The notes beneath the pieces are model-generated. The model was not told the DNA's origin. It was given only the letters and a program-made list of their open reading frames with translations, and made no database searches. Below are positions 56,967 to 64,000 of a stretch of DNA of 64,000 bases, piece by piece; the first letter of the stretch is position 1; each line of letters starts with the position of its first letter. The stretch covers positions 208,501 through 272,500 of the forward strand of contig JAGUCH010000007.1 of the NCBI GenBank assembly GCA_019096065.1. The letters are read 5' to 3'. This DNA comes from Paracyclopina nana. Lineage: Eukaryota > Arthropoda > Copepoda > Cyclopoida > Cyclopettidae. The position numbers and the translations under genes were made by a program.

Positions 56967-59900
56967 TCATGAATCATTGAAATTCAGGCCGGTCGAGCTT
57001 GACCCATTCACGCTGCTCGAGTGGAAGCTCGATGTGGAAAAGGGCACTGAGGTGAAACTCATTTGGTGGGGTGCACTCGTACCACTGTGATGACCACCAA
57101 AAATGGCAATGCTCGCTGGCAGCAAGTCTGAGGTCCTGAACTCGGTTGACGACGAGGCCGAAGTTGCCAACGAAGGCAAGGGTGGAGCCAACGAAGGCGC
57201 TCTGGGTTTGTCCGCTCCTCCGCCCACGTTAATTTCAGGGAACAAGGTGCTCAAGTTGAAATTCATATAGGAGGTCCCACCAGCCAAGGGCGGATTATTG
57301 GTGGAGCTGAGGAGCACTTGCTGGTGCTGACTAGAATACCCATGCTGTTGATGATCCGGCAGCATTTGCCTATGCTGTTGCTGGTGATGCTGCACATCAC
57401 TGATTTGCAACTGTTGTTGCTGCTGTTGCTGCTGTTGTTGAGAAGGTACATTATTATTATGTCGACTTGGAGGCTTGGTGTAGCATCTTGCAGCCGCTGA
57501 AGATCCGGAAGCCGCGGACGCAGCCGAAAAGGTGACATACGCTTCATCTTGGTGGTGAGCATACACTGATCCGGATGGAGGCGTTCCTCCGGGCATGGAG
57601 AAGAAATTGGCATCAAAGATCTGATGCTGCTGGCTGCTATCCAAAGGCTGCTGGCCGAAATCTTGATGCTGTTGTTGCTGCTGCTGATGCAACTGCTGTT
57701 GCTGACCTTGCTGATGAATGTTGAACGTTGACCGGTGCATGTGATCTTTTCGACTACTCGAAGAGGAGGAAGAAGTCTGCTTGGTGGCATTGGATCCTCC
57801 TCCAGCAGTAGCAGCAGCAGCGTGCATGTCACCAAACATCGAGGTTGAAAAGTCAAAGCCTCCGAAGTCTTGCGAAAACAAATTGGGCGAGGGACTGATG
57901 GAGCAGGGGAACGGTGCAAAGTGACTGCTCGCGTCGGATCCGGTCATATTCCAGTTGAATTCGGACACTCGAGAGCTGGCAGATGAGGAGGAAGGCAGGA
58001 GCTTGGACTCGTTGCGGCTATTGTAGCTGCTCCTCAGTGACGACGACGAGGCAACGTTTTGTTGCTGACCTTGAATGATGCTGCCGGCCTCGGCCACAAC
58101 TTGGGTGGACAAGAGAGATTCAGCAGTGTAGCTCCTTTTCGCATTGTTCACTGGCCTCGATGATGCCCTGGAGGACGAGGAGGAAGCAGCCAATGATGCA
58201 TTTTTGCCCAATTTTTGCCCGGCCTTGCTCGAGTCCGCAAGCGCCTCTTTAGGCTTGTCCCCTTTGACATTGGGAGCAGCATTGGCCTGCTTCTGGTTGG
58301 CATATCTGGAAGCGTTCGAAGAGGCCCTTTTCAATTTCGGCTTCGTTTGCTGGACAAATTGGTGGCCACCAGCCTTGCCATGATGGCTGACGAGCTGGTT
58401 CACCGAGAAGAAGTTGTCATTGGCGACCACAGCCGCTGCTGGAGGAACATCCATGCTCTGGTTGTATCCGCCGTGGTGCAGCATTTGCTGCTGTCCGGAG
58501 CTGTCATAAATGTTGTTTTGAACATGCTGCTGCTGGATTTGCTGCTGCTGAATTTGCTGCTGCTGCTGATTCAATGGGACTCTTTGGGCAGCTTTGGGAG
58601 GAGTGGCAAAGTGCATTTGCTGCTTGACGTAGCTCTGCTTGGAGAAGTCTGCCACGTTGTATTGGTAGTACTCAGATTGAAGAGCTCGATGGTTTTGCGT
58701 GGTGGCCGGTGGTGGCGGCCTCATTGGAGGCAAGGGATACGCATTCATCACTTTGGAGGAGGAGGATGTGCCAGCCTCAGTTGACACCACCATCGGCTTT
58801 GGCTTGTCTGCTGCTGTCACCACGTGGGCTGCTTTTGACACCTCCTCGCCATTGTGCTCCCCCCTCATAAGCTCGCTATTATTACTGGGAGAAGCCTTCT
58901 GATGATGATGCAAAGGCCTCGAAGCTTCCATTTGGCCTTGCTGCTGCTGCTGGCCTTTGACGACGACGGGAAATTGCGTGAGATAACTTTTGGTGGGAGA
59001 CGTTGGACCTTTATTTGAAGCCTGCTCTATTGGCTTCAACTCATGAATGACCTTTTTGCCCAAGGCCAACTTGGAGCTACTATTTTGGGCTGGCATCACT
59101 GCAGAAGGCTGCTGCTGCTGCTGCTGCAAATTGGCAGCCTTCGAGGCAGATGAAGAGGGAAGGCTCGGCGACTGAGGCGTCGGAGTGGCTCGAGGGGACT
59201 CGGTGGAATTCAACGAGATCACTCCAGGTGAGTTGACACCAGCCGGAATCGAATCCGGAGCTCCGGCCGCGGGATCACCTCCAATGTTGACTGACATTTG
59301 GCACAGAGCTGCGATGCTGTAGCTGCTTTTCGCACGGCTGTGTCTGTGACTAGTTCCCAGCACCGGGTGGGCATTATTGTTAGTCTTTGACTTTTTGGCG
59401 CTGCTGCTGCTCCCTTCACTTTCCACGGTCAAATCGACCACTTCGGTTTCCTCAGTGGCCAAAATGGTCTTGGGCAACGAGCTGCTCGCTGACACTCGCA
59501 CAAAGTCGGAATCGATGGGCGTGCTAATGGAAGGAGGCGTGGCAGTCACAGTCGTCACTGTCGATGTGGTCGTGCTCGGCACACTTGTCTTTGCTACTTC
59601 GTTAGTTGGGCCAGGTTTGTCAGTGGACTCTTTCGAGTCAGTTTTCTTGGCCCTCTTCCTCTTCCTCTTCTCCTTGGGCAGCCTCCACGGCTGGTTAGTC
59701 TCACCGGAGTTGTTGTAGTTGACAACATTAGTAGCTGGAGTTGAGGCACTCGAATACGTCCTTGGCAGTGGCAATTTGTTGGGGGGTGGCGGAAACATGG
59801 AGCAACGCACTGACTGGATTGGCACCACATTGGTCGGCTGGAAAAAAGAGGTCTGCACCGGTGTGGCCATCTGGATGATGATGGGCGGCTGCACCGCGCC

Positions 59901-60597
59901 ATTGTCACCAGGCTCTTCAATGACAGCCTGCGGCTGCTGGCTGCCAAAGACAACCACTTCATTGGCGTTCTCCTCAACGTTGAACACCTCTGGGGAGCCG
60001 ATCTCGACCTCGGCCTCTTGCTGAACGATGAGTGAGTAGGTGTGATCAGTGGAGGAAGAGGCTGCTGCTGCTGTCACGTCGGTGGTGGAAACGACAAAAA
60101 CGTCTCCAGCGTCGTTGGGAGCATTGGGATTGGCGTTCTCTTTCGCCGCCTCGTTCTTCTTCTCAATCAGCTTGCTCAACTCGGTGAAATCGAGCAGGCA
60201 AAATTCCCTTTCTGTCATTTGAGGCGCGAACTCGTGACGCAACACCTCGCGCAGCTTCTTGTTTTGCTTCTTGAGAACCTTGAGCACGCGATTGCTTGAG
60301 GAGTCTCCGTTGTTGTCACCAGCATGAGTGGATTGCAGGCTTTTGATGAACTTGATGGCGTTGTCGATGATTTGAGCTTTGGTCCACTTTTGCCCGGCAT
60401 TGTTGCTCTCAGCATAGTCGGGCAAAAGGGTGGCCAACTTGTCTAGGAGAGCGTTGAACCTGGATCGGCGATCCTTTTCGTATCGACTGAACAGGAGAGC
60501 GCTTCAAAAGTAGGATTTCTATTTAGATGACGCTTCTTCAATATAAATACAAGATGGCAACTTACTTTTTCTCCCGTTTCTTGGTCTTCAGAGTCAT
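56967..60597 (-). CDS. Large Gln/Ser-rich bHLH transcription factor
   Basis: Exons 60597-60566 and 60486-56967 (donor AA|GTAAGT, acceptor GTTCAG) join to 1183 residues. The N-terminus is a bHLH: basic part KKREKNRYEKDRRSR (Glu and Args at DNA-contact positions), helix 1 FNALLDKLATLLP, loop with Trp (GQKWTKAQ), helix 2 IIDNAIKFIKSL, then a leucine-rich continuation (VLKVLKKQNKKLREVL). The remaining ~1000 residues are low-complexity: polyQ tracts of up to about nine residues, poly-Ser, Asn and His. A conserved-looking C-terminal patch reads NFNLSTLFPEINVGG. E-box binding is inferred. Possibly related to the large USF3 class, but I cannot confirm that. Triplet repeats (CTG/TTG) could be unstable. 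Confidence 0.8.
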
Positions 60598-61238
60598 TCC
60601 AAGGCGCAAAAAATATCTAATTCCTTTGACACATCTTTCTTTCGACAATTGTCTTTTGTTGTTTCAGCAGACAATTCACAAATGGTAAAATCTCACCGCC
60701 ATTATGAGACTCTCCAAAATTTTGCTTACATATTTGCTTTTAACAAATTATATTCAACGTTGATAATTCAGCTTACCTTCATGCGCTCAACCAGTTCACT
60801 GCACAAACTGAGCCTTACTCTTTCATGGCGTCGCAATTTCACCCAAAATTTGCCGGACTTTTAAATGTAAGGCCACTCGAATCTAGTTAAACGGCTCCAA
60901 AATGAATTGTCACCTGTTCATTTGGCGGAAAATAAACTGTCTTGCCCACAGGCAAATTGGCGGAAAATAAATTCACCAACGGACAACAGGGAAATGTAAA
61001 CAAACAAAGTAGCTCGATCCGTAGGTCGATGTCGATTTGTTTTTAGAGGTGGCGCTTTAAAACGCTACATATGCACTGTGCAATTGGTGAGGTGTGCTGC
61101 CGGTTGCCAATAGCAGCGATTGTGTGCGTGCATGAAATCCAACAAAGATTAATGGCCTTCCTCCCCTGAGGAGGGTCAGGTTTATGTGCATTTTGCTGCA
61201 GAAATCCTTGCAAATCCAAGTGCTGTTGCAGCCTCAAA
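60598..61238. promoter_or_regulatory. Divergent promoter region bHLH / DPY19L with paired E2F-like sites
   Basis: Two copies of (T/A)TTGGCGGAAAATAAA at 60921-60936 and 60956-60971 match the E2F-type core TTTGGCGG. Similar words precede GCLM (41087) and lie between the two GLUT starts (50488 and 50528). No gene in this stretch. Confidence 0.45.
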
Positions 61239-63918
61239 ATGGGTCAACATAATAAGAGTGCAAAGAGCAAAAATACCAGTTTGCCAGTGGGGAAAAGCAC
61301 CAAATTCCCTGTCGATCATGAACATGTCAATTCCGGATCGAGTTGGATGTCAACGTTGACAACGCTTGCTTTTGGTAACACTATTTTTAGCCCTCTTGAA
61401 TAATAGCTTAGGTCATCATCATGCATGTTTCAGGTATTGGAGCTGGTATTGTTCACATGTACCATGTTTCGACTCTGTACGAAAATGACATGAATTTCAG
61501 CCTTCTCTCCACCATGGAGAGAGAAATGGGCTTCAGAACTGAAATGGTGAGTCAATTTATTGATGATTGTTCAATATCATTGGCCATTTCCAATACCCTT
61601 CTCGAAATAACGATTATTGGCTTTATATTACAACGTCCGTAATCCGTAAGATTTAGTAGCTATTTGCTAATAGCGTAAATTGAGCATTTGACGTAGCCTT
61701 CACAAACTATTTTAGTCACTCGTTCCTCAAAAACGCCAAAACGCATTTGTAATGAAAAAATCCACTTCTGGTAATTTGGTCCCCGCTCCCGTGGCGCCAT
61801 CTAAAGTGAAGATAGATCCGGGCTATTTTTCCAATGTGACGCTTCCATGAGAAGCATCTTTTTGGTCAGAAAGTTCAATTGGGAAAGGAAGTTTTTCTCC
61901 CTATGTGGCAAGCACTACACAATTTTCTCATGTCAGCTAAAGACAGGCCTTCAGCTTAATGAGATTAAAAGGCTTTCTCATAATTATGCCTCTGAAAGCT
62001 TGGAGCAATAATGAAGAAGCGAGTTTGGCGGACATCATGGTGGATAGGGGGATTACTAATTTTTTAATGAAGTCCCGCGGCGACTCTTCCCAAGTAAATG
62101 TTCCTCTTATGCCACAAAGTACTTTTCGTCTTAATTAATTTACGTGTTTTTTAACTTTCACTTTGGATGACGCCACTGCAGAGGGGACCAAATTACCAGA
62201 GGTGGATTTTTTCATGACATGAGCGTTTTGGCGTTTTGGACTAGTGAGTGACCAAAATTGTTTGCAAAGGCTTTGACGAATGCTCAATTCACGCTATTTA
62301 CAAATCACTACTCCATCTTGCGGATTAGTTACGCTCCTCTTTTGAAACCTCCTATATACAATCCAATTTCAAGCCATTCATTGCGAAAGGGAGTGCATAA
62401 TGTATGCATGGAACATTGCTCACTATAGTGAACTTTGTTCATAACATTTAACTTTCCAGGGTCTCTACTACTCCTATTTCAAAAGTGTGGTGGAATCCAA
62501 CTCTGCCCTCGAGGGCCTCCAATCGCTCTATGCCAACAATCTGACCGAATACCCGGATACCATCAATGTCCTGGAGCGATTCAATGTCTACCCAGAGCTC
62601 TTTCTGGGCCTCGTCTTTCGACTCGCTGAGAATGGCAATTGGCTTTCGAAAACTTGCTGGAGGGTTGATCGTGGAGAGGGATTGCTTCCAGTCCAGAGCT
62701 GTGAGGGCTTTGGAGATCCTGCCCACTTTTACCTGGCTGGAGTGTGGCTCTTTTCAGGATTGACTGTCTTCTGCATATTCTCCCTAGCTTCTTATCTCAG
62801 GCAAGCAGCTCCAATATCCAAAGCCCTCTTTTTCATTGATTTATTGGATTACTACTACCATTTGCAATCCTGAATTCACATTCAATTTTGTTTGTGAAAA
62901 TAGTATGGCATTATTTCTGTGTGCAAGAAGAGGAAGTTTTTGTGTGAGTGTGGTAATTTGATTAGAAAGCAGCTTTGGAGTTTGACTACCTCGTTAATCC
63001 ACAGTTGGCTAATTAATTGCCAATGATGGCCATTGTGACAAGGCCAAAGCTCTCCAGCATCTAAAATTACAATCTTTTCATCTAGCCACTGAAATTGGAA
63101 TAGAAATTTACTTTTGAGCATCAGTTTGTAAAAGTGAAAGCAATTTTTAAATGTTGCCTGTCCAATATCTCATATCGTAAGCAGAGTGCAATATTTGAAG
63201 GAATCATCGATTTATTGGTGGCCTTTGCAGCTCCTCTCGTTTGGGTGGCCTTTTGGCTGTTTCGGCCTTTTTCTTCAACCACGAGGAGTGCACACGAGTC
63301 ATGTGGACGCCACCTTTGAGGGAAAGCTTTGGCTATCCCTTGTCACTGCTGCAAATTTGCCTCGTCTCCAAGGCTCTGAATGATCAAGAGACCACGATGA
63401 TGACATCTGGACTCCCCATTGGCATTGCAACCATGCTCTATTTGATGTCATGGCAATTTGCCCAATTTACCCTGTTCACTCAAGTGGCAATCATCGTCGG
63501 CCTTAGAGCTCTGCGGCTCGTGGATAATGTCAAAAATGTCATTCGAGGGCTCATGGTAAGCAAGAAATGCTCACAAAGTTTCCCTGAAATTATTTATAAG
63601 AAGTATATAGGAGTTTGTTTATTTTTTTCTATAGCGAAAGCACGCCATCTGGCGGCATTTAGGAGCAACACTAGGGACTAAAATGAAAAGCTGCTTTTAT
63701 GAAAAGGGCTTTTAGATGGATTTTTTCAGGCCAAAGTATTGAAAGTTAAAAAAGAGAGATTCATTGAGGTTTGTGAGTGGGTGCAAAATAATGAGATTCC
63801 CATGAAAGGCTCCAGAAATATATGGCGAAATAGAATGATTTCCATTTCCTTAGCAACTCAAATGAAAAAAAGAAACACATATCCTGGCTTGCCAGACATA
63901 TTTTACAGGATGCATCAC
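61239..63918 (+). CDS. DPY19L: DPY19-like C-mannosyltransferase, 5' part
   Basis: Exons 61239-61374, 61434-61546, 62460-62800, 63231-63555 and 63730-~63918 are seen; the gene runs past the window. Family blocks: [54 protein letters not shown], and [24 protein letters not shown], plus several membrane helices. DPY19 proteins attach mannose to Trp of WxxW motifs on secreted proteins in the ER; the conserved Glu-rich first luminal loop ([19 protein letters not shown]) is the proposed active site. The intron after 62800 appears to use a GC donor (CAG|GCAAGC) and restores the frame at 63231. The last exon boundary is uncertain. Confidence 0.9.
61632..62332. mobile_element. Inverted-repeat element in DPY19L intron 2
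   Basis: Arms of about 170-180 bp (61632-61815 and ~62150-62332) are diverged inverted copies, e.g. CTGGTAATTTGGTCCCC against GGGGACCAAATTACCAG. The ~330-bp centre is non-coding. No clear target duplication. Confidence 0.8.
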
Positions 63919-64000
63919 AAGTAAGAATGGCACTCTAAATTACAAATGTGAGGTATTCATTTTTTCCTTTGATGTCGCACTATGTATATGCTATGAAATT

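Overview
This is animal nuclear DNA: spliced genes with GT-AG introns, AT-rich introns and spacers, and orthologues of conserved metazoan proteins. Gene content (LIG3, RAP, a GCKIII kinase, a corin-like protein, small secreted FABP-like proteins, DEG/ENaC, class I GLUT, DPY19L) fits an arthropod or close invertebrate relative. I cannot name the species. Exon joins below were worked out by hand from splice sites and reading phase. Most give an uninterrupted frame divisible by three; exceptions are stated.

Layout. 0-4 kb: DNA ligase III (minus), with a TARG1-type macrodomain inserted before its BRCT domain. 4.1-4.6 kb: hAT-type MITE with an 8-bp target duplication. 4.7-5.8 kb: JKAMP. 7.5-8.6 kb: LRPAP1/RAP. 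9.6-12.2 kb: GCKIII kinase (minus). 12.8-15.3 kb: a MITE-like element, ~300-bp tandem repeats and a DEG/ENaC exon remnant. 19.0-20.6 kb: small heat-shock protein with two alpha-crystallin domains. 20.9-24.2 kb: foldback-like and tandem repeats around an unidentified ORF. 25.7-29.6 kb: secreted M16 peptidase-like gene. 31.1-34.5 kb: five small membrane-protein cistrons (minus) with 6-nt gaps or overlaps, the best candidate for an undescribed system. 34.9-40.7 kb: corin-like protein that has lost its whole catalytic triad. 41.1-42.0 kb: GCLM, with an inverted partial copy inside a corin intron. 42.6-44.8 kb: two tandem secreted FABP-like genes. 45.5-52.4 kb: class I glucose transporter with two alternative starts and a ~2.6-kb foldback element in an intron. 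53.4-55.3 kb: hexokinase. 55.8-60.6 kb: Gln/Ser-rich bHLH factor and decayed tandem copies of its 3' end. 61.2 kb to the end: DPY19-like C-mannosyltransferase, running off the window.

Functional links. Hexokinase and the glucose transporter, the first two steps of glucose use, are neighbours on one strand. LIG3 and its built-in macrodomain both belong to ADP-ribose-linked DNA repair. The small membrane-protein array and the corin-like gene are divergent across about 490 bp. Long inverted repeats recur in introns (FABP, GLUT, DPY19L), and a short palindromic repeat family is scattered over 25-43 kb.
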